In this document: positions 34,681 through 42,469 of the stretch, in pieces | Layout: the number at the start of each line of letters is the position of its first letter | How positions within the stretch are numbered: the stretch's first letter is position 1 | Assembly (NCBI GenBank): GCA_030145245.1 | Contig: JAQYWC010000001.1 | Coordinates: 268,936-332,935 of the forward strand | DNA: 64,000 nucleotides | Source of the DNA: Desulfobacterium sp. | GTDB taxonomy: Bacteria > Desulfobacterota > Desulfobacteria > Desulfobacterales > Desulfobacteraceae | Reading direction: 5' to 3' | The notes under the pieces: model-generated | What the model saw: the letters and a program-made list of their open reading frames with translations, nothing else | The model's database searches: none | Told to the model about the DNA's origin: nothing | Program-made: the position numbers and the translations under genes

Positions 34681-37224
34681 ATGAGGGGTTCAGTCAAAAC
34701 AATTGGTCTTGGGTTTATTCTTCTGTGGGCGGTGTTTTTCACCTGCCATCCGCTTTATGCCGCCGTTCCCGGGTTGACCCAGGATGAGCGGCTGTGGCTG
34801 GCGGCCCATGATGGAAACGTCCGGCTGGCCTTTACACCGGACTGGCCGCCCATGGATTTTCTGGGTGAAAACGGTAAGCCCTGTGGCATGGCGGCGGATT
34901 ATATCCGCTTGATCGAAAAAAAGCTGGCATTAAAATTTAACCTGGTCCGGGTCAGCTCCTGGGATGAAATGCTGGACCGTGCCAAAGCCGGCAGCATCGA
35001 TGTGATCAGTGCCGGTCAGGCAACCAAAGCCCGGCGGGAGTTTATGAACTGGTCCACGCCGTTTTTGAATTTGAAAACCACCATTATCGTAAAAAAAGAA
35101 CGCCGGGGAAGACTTACTTTAGATCAGATGCGGGGGATGAAGATCGGGGTGGTTCGCGAATATGCGGTGGGAGAGTTTATCAGGGAGATGTATCCCTATC
35201 TTACCCTGGTGGATGTGACAAGCTCCAATGAGGGGATCCGGAAGGTGTCGTTTGGCGAACTGGATGCCATGATCACCGAGGTGCCCAATGCCCTGTATAT
35301 GATTGAAACCGAAAAAATAACCAACCTGCGCCTGGCCGGAGATACCGGGTTTGAGCTGAACCATGGTATGGGCATACGGCGGGATTGGCCGGTTTTCAGC
35401 CGCATCATTGAAAAAACCCTGGCTTCGGTTACAGCCCGGGAGCACAAGGAGATATACTCAAGGTGGGTTAAGCTTGAGACCCCTAAGTTTTATCAGACCC
35501 GGATCTTCTGGTATTCTGTTATGGGGGCTGCCGTTGCTGTCCTGCTGGTGATCGGGTCGATTCTATTGTTGAACATGGAACTCAAAAAACAGGTGCTCCA
35601 GCGGACCGAAGCCCTGCGGTTCAATGAGATCGGTCTGGAAGCCCTGCTGGCATTACACGAAAAACCCCATGAATCCATCCAGGATATTATTGAGTTTTCA
35701 TTCCAGCAGATGCTGGAGCTGACCCAGAGCAGGTTTGGATACCTGGCCCTGGAAGACCAGGACGGAATCACCTATGTGGTGGATTATAGCCTCCCGGAAT
35801 CCGGTCAAAGATCCTATGTGCAAAATCAAACCACGGGATTCAGCGGTGACACCAAGGGGTTCTGGGGGGAAGCCGTGGGCAGGGGCGAACCCATTATTTC
35901 CAATGATTATCCGGGTTCCAATCCCGGGTTGAGGGGGGTGCCCGAAGCCTATAAACCGATTTCCCGTTACATGAACGTGCCGATTTTCAACCATGGTAAG
36001 ATCGGTGTGGTGGTCGGCATGGGCAATAAGGAAACCGATTATACCCCCTCCGATTTAAGGCAGGTCAACCTGCTGGCCCACGGCATGTGGCGGTTGATCC
36101 AGAGAAAGAAGGCCGAGCAGGCCATGTGGAAAAGTGAACGGCGGTTCCAGGACCTGGTGGAGCATTCTCCCAACGGCATTGCCATTGTCCAGGACAATGC
36201 CGTTGTGCACGAAAATTCAATCCAGGTGGAATTGATGGGGGATTTGAATTTTCTGGATCCTGATTCAGACAACCGTTTTCACCGGGATGATCTTCAAAAG
36301 GTCAAGGCCTTTTATGACCAGATGATCCATGATGATTTAAAACAATCGGAGTTGGTCTTCAGGTTCTATCCGTCTGATGCAAGGGACAGCCATGACTCCA
36401 TGAAATGGGTCAACTGCATTGCAACCCCCATGGATTACCAGGACCGGAACGCCTTTTTACTCATCTTCATTGATATGACCGAGGCCAAAAATCTGGAGCA
36501 CCTGCTGACCATTTCGGACAAGATGGCATCCCTGGGCCATGTGTCTGCCGGGATTGCCCATGAGATCAGAAATCCTTTATCGGGCATTAATATTTATCTG
36601 AGGACCATAGAGAAATATTACCAGAATCCGGAAAAATCCGGGAAAATCGACTCCTCAATCCAGGCCATACGGTCAGCGTCCCATAAAATAGAGTCGGTGA
36701 TCAAACGGGTTATGAATTTTGCCAAGCCCACTGAGCCGAAATTTGACCGGATCAAGATCAATGAACCCTTGAAGGAAGCCATTAAGCTGACCAGCTTTAC
36801 CCTGACGAAAATGGGCATTGCCATTGAACAGGAGCTGGATGACCGTCTGCCCGATTGTTATGCCGAACCCCACCTGATTGAAGAGGTGGTTTTAAACCTG
36901 ATCAACAATGGGGCGGATGCCTTGTCTCAGACCCGGGAAAAGGGCATGATCCGGGTGTCGTCCCGGTTGCAAAAAGATAAGATCCTTCTCTGTGTGGAAG
37001 ACAACGGCCCGGGTATTCCCAGGGATTTAAAGGTGAAAATATTTGATCCCTTTTTCACAACCAAGGCGCACAGTACCGGCATTGGATTGAGCCTTTGCCA
37101 CCGCATTATTACAGATCACAAGGGAAAGCTGGATGTGGTCGGGTCTGAACTGGGCGGTGCCGGATTTTTGATTGAACTTCCGGTTTCCCAAGGCATTGAC
37201 AATTCACAGGGCATGCAAGCGTAA
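34681..37224 (+). CDS. Hybrid-input sensor histidine kinase (solute-binding domain, GAF, PAS, kinase)
   Basis: An 847-residue inner-membrane sensor. Signal peptide (to CHPLYA), then a periplasmic family-3 solute-binding domain (~25-265; VRLAFTPDWPPMDFLGENGK is typical), a membrane span (~278-300), a GAF domain (~325-475; GDTKGFWGEAVGRGEPIISN), a PAS (~485-600), then HisKA with GIAHEIRNPLSG (phospho-accepting His ~627) and a HATPase_c with NLINNGADAL, VEDNGPGIP and GIGLSLCHRI. ATG 34681 follows AAGGTG and starts the signal peptide; an upstream frame from 34633 is less likely. It overlaps in function with the next gene, a response regulator six to fifteen bases downstream. The ligand may be what the BCCT transporter carries. 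Confidence 0.9.
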   Translation: MRGSVKTIGLGFILLWAVFFTCHPLYAAVPGLTQDERLWLAAHDGNVRLAFTPDWPPMDFLGENGKPCGMAADYIRLIEKKLALKFNLVRVSSWDEMLDRAKAGSIDVISAGQATKARREFMNWSTPFLNLKTTIIVKKERRGRLTLDQMRGMKIGVVREYAVGEFIREMYPYLTLVDVTSSNEGIRKVSFGELDAMITEVPNALYMIETEKITNLRLAGDTGFELNHGMGIRRDWPVFSRIIEKTLASVTAREHKEIYSRWVKLETPKFYQTRIFWYSVMGAAVAVLLVIGSILLLNMELKKQVLQRTEALRFNEIGLEALLALHEKPHESIQDIIEFSFQQMLELTQSRFGYLALEDQDGITYVVDYSLPESGQRSYVQNQTTGFSGDTKGFWGEAVGRGEPIISNDYPGSNPGLRGVPEAYKPISRYMNVPIFNHGKIGVVVGMGNKETDYTPSDLRQVNLLAHGMWRLIQRKKAEQAMWKSERRFQDLVEHSPNGIAIVQDNAVVHENSIQVELMGDLNFLDPDSDNRFHRDDLQKVKAFYDQMIHDDLKQSELVFRFYPSDARDSHDSMKWVNCIATPMDYQDRNAFLLIFIDMTEAKNLEHLLTISDKMASLGHVSAGIAHEIRNPLSGINIYLRTIEKYYQNPEKSGKIDSSIQAIRSASHKIESVIKRVMNFAKPTEPKFDRIKINEPLKEAIKLTSFTLTKMGIAIEQELDDRLPDCYAEPHLIEEVVLNLINNGADALSQTREKGMIRVSSRLQKDKILLCVEDNGPGIPRDLKVKIFDPFFTTKAHSTGIGLSLCHRIITDHKGKLDVVGSELGGAGFLIELPVSQGIDNSQGMQA

Positions 37225-37239
37225 CAAAGGATGATGACC

Positions 37240-38679
37240 ATGAAAGATTATACCCTGTTTATCGTAGATGATGAACGAACCATCAGGGAAGGTATTGCGG
37301 TAAATATCGAAGATGACTATCGCGTGTTTACCTATAAAACAGCGGAAGAGGCACTTGAGAACCTGGGCGAGCATGATCCGGATCTGGTGCTGCTTGATAT
37401 CGGTTTGCCCGGTATGAACGGCATCCAGGCCCTGAAACAGATCAAGGCGATCCGTTCCGATCTTCTGGTGATCATGATCACGGCATATGAAGATATTAAC
37501 TCCGTTATCGAGTGCATGAAGAACGGTGCCTATGAATATATTATCAAGCCCATTCAGATGGAAGGGCTGGAGATCACCATTGCCAATGCCCTCCAGACCA
37601 TACGCCTCAGAAAAGAGATAAAGATCCTGCAGGAAGATCAGATCCGGCGGGAAATGCCCTGTTTCATCGGTGAAAGCCAGGTGATCCATGACATTATGGG
37701 GTATATTGAAATGGTGGCAAAAAGCCCGGATACCCCCATTCTCATACAGGGGGAAACCGGTACGGGAAAGGAGTTGATTGCCAGCACCATCCACCACAGA
37801 AGCCCGAATTTTTCAGGCCCCTTCATCGCGGTCAACTGTGCGGCCATTCCAAACGATCTGATTGAAAGCGAGCTGTTCGGATATGAAAAGGGAGCCTTCA
37901 GCGGCGCCAGCGTGGATGGTAAAAAAGGGCTGATTGAAATGGCGGACAAAGGCACCTTGTTCCTGGACGAGATCGGAGATCTGAATCCGGATGCCCAGGC
38001 CAAATTGCTCAGGTTCATGGAGGAGGGGGAGTTCTATAAGGTGGGCGGCACCATAAAACAAAAGGTCGCAACCCGGATTGTCTCAGCCACCAACAAGAAC
38101 CTTGAAGAGATGATTGCCGGGGGCCAGTACCGGAAAGACCTGTTATACCGGATTGGTGTCGTCAAAATCCAGGTGCCTTCCCTGAACGAGCGGGGGGATG
38201 ATGTCCTGTTGTTTGCAGACTATTTTTTACAGATGTTCAAGGACAAATTCAAAAGAGCCCTGACCGGAATCAGTGAAGAAGCTTTGGAACTGCTGAAGTT
38301 ATACACCTGGAGCGGTAATGTCAGGGAATTGAGAAATATGGTGGAGCGTGCCGTCCTCACCGCAAAGGGTGCTGAACTGTCACCGGCGGATCTGGGACTG
38401 GATGAGATCCGGCCCGCAACACCCATGGAAGACGATCCCCTGGCTGCCTTGCCCCCGCTGTCCCCGGCCGGTATTGACCTGAATGCAGTGCGGTTTCATA
38501 TGGATAAAATTTATTTTTCCCAGGCCATGGCCCTGGCAAAGGGAAATGAAACCCGGGCAGCCAAATTATTGAATTTAAAACCCCACACCTTCAGGTACCA
38601 GTATAAGAAAAATGTTGAGGCCCGGGACACGGCAGCCAGGCAAACAGGACCCCCAAAAAAACAGATGATGGATTATTGA
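37240..38679 (+). CDS. NtrC-family sigma-54-dependent response regulator
   Basis: A 479-residue transcription activator. Receiver domain (1-~120) with the acidic pair in IVDDE and phosphorylation site Asp53 in LLDIGLPGMNG. The AAA+ domain (~140-370) has Walker A GETGTGKE, Walker B GTLFLDEIGDL and the arginine-finger region. The sigma-54 contact loop reads GAFSGA instead of the usual GAFTGA. A Fis-type helix-turn-helix ends the protein (NETRAAKLLNLKPHTFRYQY). AAAGGA is best spaced for ATG 37240; ATG 37231 is also in frame. Its probable target is the divergent BCCT gene with its sigma-54 promoter and upstream repeats. Confidence 0.92.
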   Translation: MKDYTLFIVDDERTIREGIAVNIEDDYRVFTYKTAEEALENLGEHDPDLVLLDIGLPGMNGIQALKQIKAIRSDLLVIMITAYEDINSVIECMKNGAYEYIIKPIQMEGLEITIANALQTIRLRKEIKILQEDQIRREMPCFIGESQVIHDIMGYIEMVAKSPDTPILIQGETGTGKELIASTIHHRSPNFSGPFIAVNCAAIPNDLIESELFGYEKGAFSGASVDGKKGLIEMADKGTLFLDEIGDLNPDAQAKLLRFMEEGEFYKVGGTIKQKVATRIVSATNKNLEEMIAGGQYRKDLLYRIGVVKIQVPSLNERGDDVLLFADYFLQMFKDKFKRALTGISEEALELLKLYTWSGNVRELRNMVERAVLTAKGAELSPADLGLDEIRPATPMEDDPLAALPPLSPAGIDLNAVRFHMDKIYFSQAMALAKGNETRAAKLLNLKPHTFRYQYKKNVEARDTAARQTGPPKKQMMDY

Positions 38680-38777
38680 CCGCTAAAATGATAAGTAGAC
38701 TGGAATTAAAGAGCCGATGCTGTTGCCGAAAAATGGATTCAGCATCAAAAAAACAATTTTATTAATGAGACGGTGAA

Positions 38778-40061
38778 ATGGAAAGACTTTTGGTCATTAT
38801 TGCTTCTGCAGCCTTTGGAACGGCTTTTTTCTTATGGTTTTCCCAAGCAGTTAAAAAACAATCCATGCAGGAATATATCCTGTCCCACCAGTGGCTGTTG
38901 CATCCAAACTCAATTTGCTATTGGCGGACGGGTATGGCTGCCATGGCATTTACCCTTTACTTTTTTACCCCTTATCAATCCATTGGCATATTTGTCTTCA
39001 GCTTTGCGGCAATCCTTGATGGTGCTGACGGTGTTGTGGCAAGGGCATGCAATCTGGGTTCCCGCTGGGGAGAATGGCTGGATCCCATGTGTGACAAATT
39101 GACCTATTTGCCGCCATTGATCGGATTTGCCTATTCAGGAATCCTGTCAATAAAACTGGTCTGGATCCTTGCGGCCATTGAACTTTTCGGCCAGTTCTTT
39201 GCCCGGCGGATTCTGACCTGGATCAACTCCTCTGTGGCTGCCAATAATTTTGGTAAAATAAAGGCGATCATTTGCTTTGCCCTTGTTATTTTATGTGCAT
39301 TGATGGATCAGAATCCGGAGATCATAAACATGGCCGATGGTGTGCTCATGGCCGGCATTCTCCTTGCAGCCGCATCTGTGGTCTTTAAATTTATCCCCAA
39401 CCGGCTCTATGCAGATATTCTTTCTTTACTTAATTTCTGTTGCGGTGTCACCAGCCTTATCCTGACCCATCATCATTATTTTGCCTGGGCAATCTGTATC
39501 ATCATCGTCGGACAATTGTTTGATCTGTTCGATGGGCGCATGGCTATGAAGCATGGTGGAACCAAATATGGACCATTAATGGATGATATTGCCGATTTTG
39601 TCAGCTTTGGACTGGCCCCGGCATTTGTGGTTGTGGAAACAGGCGGTTCTCTGGCATGGTTTGTGGGTGGGCTTTTTATCATCGGGGTTGCGTTTCGTCT
39701 CGTCCGGTTTATCATGCAGGATAAAAACCGGACCGACCTGCCTGAGGGGATATTCAACGGACTTCCCAGTCCTGCGGGAGCGTTGATCGTTCTTGGTGCA
39801 GCTCTTATTTCAACGCCGGCCATGCTGTGGGCGCTGACCTGTTTATCTGTCTGCTTAATGGTGAGTCACATCCGGTTTGCCCATTTCGGACGGGTGATCC
39901 TCAAGAAGATTCCTAAACCCGTATTTTTCATGATCAGCGCATCAATTATTGTGACGCTTTCTTTTGTGATTAAAACAAAAAATGCCCAGATGTTCGGCTA
40001 TCTGATTCTGGCCTCTGTTATTGTCTATATCATTGCTGGCCGGAAGTGGGTCCACCAATAG
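38778..40061 (+). CDS. Tandem CDP-alcohol phosphatidyltransferase (two catalytic domains)
   Basis: A 427-residue membrane protein with two copies of the CDP-alcohol phosphatidyltransferase fold. The first signature, from about residue 78, is DGADGVVARACNLGSRWGEW followed by LDPMCDK; the second, from about 249, is DLFDGRMAMKHGGTKYGPLM followed by DDIAD, and reads on to FVSFGLAPA as in phosphatidylserine synthases. Both keep the four aspartates of DxxDG...GxxxDxxxD; the second has Met where an Arg is usual. Each half has about six spans. The product could be two phospholipid headgroup reactions in one chain, or one half may be structural. GAGACGG precedes the ATG. It stands alone. Confidence 0.82.
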   Translation: MERLLVIIASAAFGTAFFLWFSQAVKKQSMQEYILSHQWLLHPNSICYWRTGMAAMAFTLYFFTPYQSIGIFVFSFAAILDGADGVVARACNLGSRWGEWLDPMCDKLTYLPPLIGFAYSGILSIKLVWILAAIELFGQFFARRILTWINSSVAANNFGKIKAIICFALVILCALMDQNPEIINMADGVLMAGILLAAASVVFKFIPNRLYADILSLLNFCCGVTSLILTHHHYFAWAICIIIVGQLFDLFDGRMAMKHGGTKYGPLMDDIADFVSFGLAPAFVVVETGGSLAWFVGGLFIIGVAFRLVRFIMQDKNRTDLPEGIFNGLPSPAGALIVLGAALISTPAMLWALTCLSVCLMVSHIRFAHFGRVILKKIPKPVFFMISASIIVTLSFVIKTKNAQMFGYLILASVIVYIIAGRKWVHQ

Positions 40062-40077
40062 TTCTCCCGGACCATGT

Positions 40078-40109
40078 GCAGCACTTGCACTTGCTCGTGT
40101 GAGTGCTGC
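40078..40109 (+). terminator. Hairpin after the phosphatidyltransferase gene
   Basis: GCAGCACT / AGTGCTGC, an 8-base perfect inverted repeat with a 16-base loop, 17 bases after the stop codon. No T-run follows, so it is a weak terminator candidate. Confidence 0.4.
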
Positions 40110-40214
40110 CTGAATTCTTTGCTTCCCGTGAAAAAAAGTCTCTTGAACGGCAAAAGAACCTTTCCATTTTTTTGTATCGGATACGCTGTTTCTATGTCCT
40201 TTAACACAGCGTAT

Positions 40215-40643
40215 TCAAATTCTTTTTTTAAACCCTTTATAAGGCTCAAATTCGTATCCTGATGATCTATAGAACCGGTGTGCTTCCGTACGATCCGATT
40301 CAGTAACAAAAATAATCTGGCAACAATCATGTCCGGTTGCGAATTCTTCCAATCCCCCCATCAGGGCAGCCCCTGTACCATTTCGTCTTTGGTTTTTGTC
40401 CACAATAAGATCTTCTATTATCATAAACGGTTTGCAGTCCCCATAGAGCTCTTCACAAATTATACCCATGGCGAAACCTGCCAGCGTATCATTCTGCTTT
40501 GCAGCTAACAGGATATATGCCGGATTGGTCTTGAGCCTCTTAAATGTTGAGCTCATTTTCTCAAGTGAAGAATTTTCGCCCCAAAATTGTTGAAACAGTT
40601 CGGAGAGAGAAGCTAAATCCTTTTCTTGCAATCGTTGGATTTC
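40215..40643 (-). CDS. GNAT family N-acetyltransferase
   Basis: A 142-residue acyl-CoA-dependent acetyltransferase. The acetyl-CoA binding core is visible: FMIIEDLIVDKNQRRNGTGA (motif A, with the RxxGxG/A loop), then LMGGLEEFATGHDCCQIIFV and the C-terminal RTEAHRFYRSSGYE (motif B). The substrate is unknown. GGAGGA just before ATG 40643 identifies the start; the frame extends 25 codons further up without a ribosome-binding site. The gene is A/T-richer than its surroundings. Confidence 0.85.
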   Translation of the reverse strand, partial: EIQRLQEKDLASLSELFQQFWGENSSLEKMSSTFKRLKTNPAYILLAAKQNDTLAGFAMGIICEELYGDCKPFMIIEDLIVDKNQRRNGTGAALMGGLEEFATGHDCCQIIFVTESDRTEAHRFYRSSGYEFEPYKGFKKRI

Positions 40644-40791
40644 CATACTTGATTCCTCCAGGCCAACAATAAGTTCAGTACTTTTTTTGTCTGTCTCCAT
40701 TTGTCGGACAACACTCATCCGGTATCAAATATGGCATGATTTGACAACCTGTTTTAAAATAGTTCTCCCTGTTTTCTATCTGGACATTAAA

Positions 40792-40832
40792 AAGCCCGCC
40801 ATTCTCTCCGGAACGGTGAGAATGGCGGGCTT
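40792..40832 (-). terminator. Rho-independent terminator of the acidic secreted protein gene
   Basis: A perfect 15-base inverted repeat AAGCCCGCCATTCTC / GAGAATGGCGGGCTT around an 11-base loop. Read on the minus strand it is followed by TTTTTAATG. It lies about 115 bases after the stop at 40949. Confidence 0.75.
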
Positions 40833-40948
40833 ATCGCGTATAGGAAAGGGGAATCGCTTGAAATTTATCCCCGTCGCGTGATTATCTTTCATATTTTTAT
40901 TGGGAAAGCGGCATGGGAAGCTGTATGCCAAGATGAATATCTCAGACG

Positions 40949-41467
40949 TTAATCGTCATCATCATCATCATTTATGCCGGGCTGATCCTCCGCAGACTCG
41001 AAGGATACCAGCTCCCAATTGGAAGACTTGCCGCGCCGTTTCATCATGATGGAGTAAAGATTGTTATCGCCCAAGTCAAGGGCGGAAATCATTAGCTTTC
41101 CGCCAGCCAAATCCAGCTGAACGCTCGGAGCCTGTTCTATGGGTTGCGAATTCGGATCATCATCCTGATCGGGAGTATCGATATCGAAGTAGGCGGAGAG
41201 ATCAAACAGCTTGAGTTCTCCTAATGCCGTCGTAACGATTGCCTTTCCATCGGAAACCGTAACATCTGTCGCATCCGTAATGTCAAAAACGATATCCACA
41301 GGCGTCAGTTCATTTGAATCTGTGATTTTGAACATCTGAAGTTCACCATTGGCAAACAGAACATACGCATCATCGACGTATACGGAATTCGCGTGGGCGG
41401 TTTGCCCAATACCGATCAAAATTGCTATTACCATCAATGCTACCGGGAAAACGTTTTTTTTCATCAT
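40949..41467 (-). CDS. Secreted acidic protein of unknown function
   Basis: A 172-residue protein with a good Sec signal peptide (MMKKNVFPVALMVIAILIGI through AHA, cleavage before NSVYVDD). The mature part has short beta-strand-like repeats (YVLFANGELQMFKITDSNEL; GKAIVTTALGELKLFDLSAY; GGKLMISALDLGDNNLYSIM), suggesting a few propeller-like blades, and ends in six aspartates coded by a GAT/GAC triplet repeat. I do not recognise a family. AGAGGT precedes the ATG. A strong terminator follows, so it is expressed as a single-gene unit. The acidic tail could bind calcium, but that is speculation. Confidence 0.65.
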   Translation of the reverse strand: MMKKNVFPVALMVIAILIGIGQTAHANSVYVDDAYVLFANGELQMFKITDSNELTPVDIVFDITDATDVTVSDGKAIVTTALGELKLFDLSAYFDIDTPDQDDDPNSQPIEQAPSVQLDLAGGKLMISALDLGDNNLYSIMMKRRGKSSNWELVSFESAEDQPGINDDDDDD

Positions 41468-41859
41468 TTACCTCTTTTTAAAATTGTTTCTATCATTCTT
41501 GCTTTTGTCTGTTCCTAAGCAGATAGCAAATACCGTTCCAGTTATTCTCCCAAAGCGATTTTTTTGCAGTCCGGGGGGCCATAGCTGCAGATTCTGGTTT
41601 TTATTTGGATTCATCTTACAGGTTGATGATCGATGTTCTCTCGGTTGATTGATGTTATGAGAGCGTAATGACTAAATATCATCATTTTAATGAAATAAGC
41701 TCTTTTGAAGCCCCCTGCATACAGATCGGGGGAGATCATCAGCGGCCTAAAGATATAGCACCTTTTCGTCCCCCACGATTGCTTCATGTCCAGCCTGTTG
41801 ACGTAGAGTCCGCTGATCGGACAACGCTTTGATCTTCCCTGACCCAGGCGCTCCCCATC
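41468..41859. other. Non-coding or decayed stretch
   Basis: About 390 bases upstream of the secreted-protein gene. The minus frame 41611-41952 runs on from the hydrolase fragment described next, past the normal end of such proteins, and loses protein character. A promoter for the secreted protein must lie at the left end, but no convincing -35/-10 pair was found. Confidence 0.3.
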
Positions 41860-42062
41860 AGGGCGTTCCCTGGAACGTGTTATTGCACCTTGTTTTTCAT
41901 TAAAAAAACCAAGCACCGCGGCATTGAATTCCTTTGGGTTATCCCTGTGCATTCCATGGTATGCATTTGATATGGTTGTTTTTCGAAATTTTTAAGACTG
42001 TGTTCAAGCCCGGCATGCATCATCCTTGCGGTCAGTGTTTCAGGTCCAACGGCAAGTTCCAA
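41860..42062 (-). pseudogene. Frameshifted C-terminal fragment of an alpha/beta hydrolase
   Basis: Two adjacent minus frames join into one sensible tail: GPETLTARMMHAGLEHSLKN then FEK in one frame, and TTISNAYHGMHRDNPKEFNA then AVLGFFNE in the next. The GMHRDNP(K/E)xFN...VLGFF pattern is the end of alpha/beta hydrolases, with the catalytic histidine in YHGMHRDN. The shift falls near an A-rich run at about 41985-41990. The first two-thirds of the gene, including the nucleophile elbow, are missing; upstream the sequence changes into a DUF4231-like frame. This is debris. Confidence 0.5.
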
Positions 42063-42433
42063 TCACGGCTTAAACTCATGATTTTGACTCGTTGTCTTCG
42101 GGGGGGGGGATTCCCGGTACTGTCATCACTCTCTTTTTTACTTATATTGGTTGTTCTTGCAATATCGGATGATATGATGCTTTCGACGCGCTCAACGCAT
42201 AAAATTTCGGCCTCACTGTCCTCTATATCCTTGTAAGGGCCGGCTTTGTATCTATGAAACCATTCTTCTTTCTTGAGCGCTTCTTCATTGGCTCTGTAGT
42301 TAAACCAGTTCGGTTGAGGCGGTTTCAGCTTGTCAAGACCAGCCAATATGGCAATGAAGGCTGAAATTACTGCCGTAATGGGACCACCATACTTTAGAAG
42401 AAAAGGAAAGATAGTTTCACATGCTACGAGCAC
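42032..42433 (-). pseudogene. Truncated DUF4231/SLATT-type membrane protein
   Basis: A 133-codon frame beginning with a GTG that lies inside the inverted repeat at 42409-42459, so a normal start is missing. Residues ~12-30 form one membrane span (GPITAVISAFIAILAGLDKL); then WFNYRANEEALKKEEWFHRY, KAGPYKDIE and CVERVESIISSD follow, matching the DUF4231/SLATT family, whose complete members have two spans. SLATT proteins are predicted pore-forming effectors in nucleotide-signalled defence. Here the first span and N-terminus are gone, and the C-terminal tail runs through a ten-G tract into unrelated hydrolase debris. Probably inactive. Confidence 0.5.
42100..42109. repeat. Homopolymer run of 10 G
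   Basis: Ten consecutive G in the tail of the truncated DUF4231-like frame. Such tracts slip easily during replication and are also error-prone in sequencing, so the reading frame after it is not reliable. Confidence 0.8.
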
Positions 42434-42459
42434 TGGAATTGTAGCATGTGAAACTATCT
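42409..42459. repeat. 19-base perfect inverted repeat at the fusion-gene 3' end
   Basis: AGATAGTTTCACATGCTAC (42409-42427) and its exact reverse complement GTAGCATGTGAAACTATCT (42441-42459), loop 13 bases, ten bases after the stop of the DAHP synthase fusion gene. It could be that gene's terminator, but it has no U-tract. It also marks the boundary between intact genes and gene debris, so it may be a mobile-element scar. Confidence 0.7.
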
Positions 42460-42469
42460 GAAAGACAAA

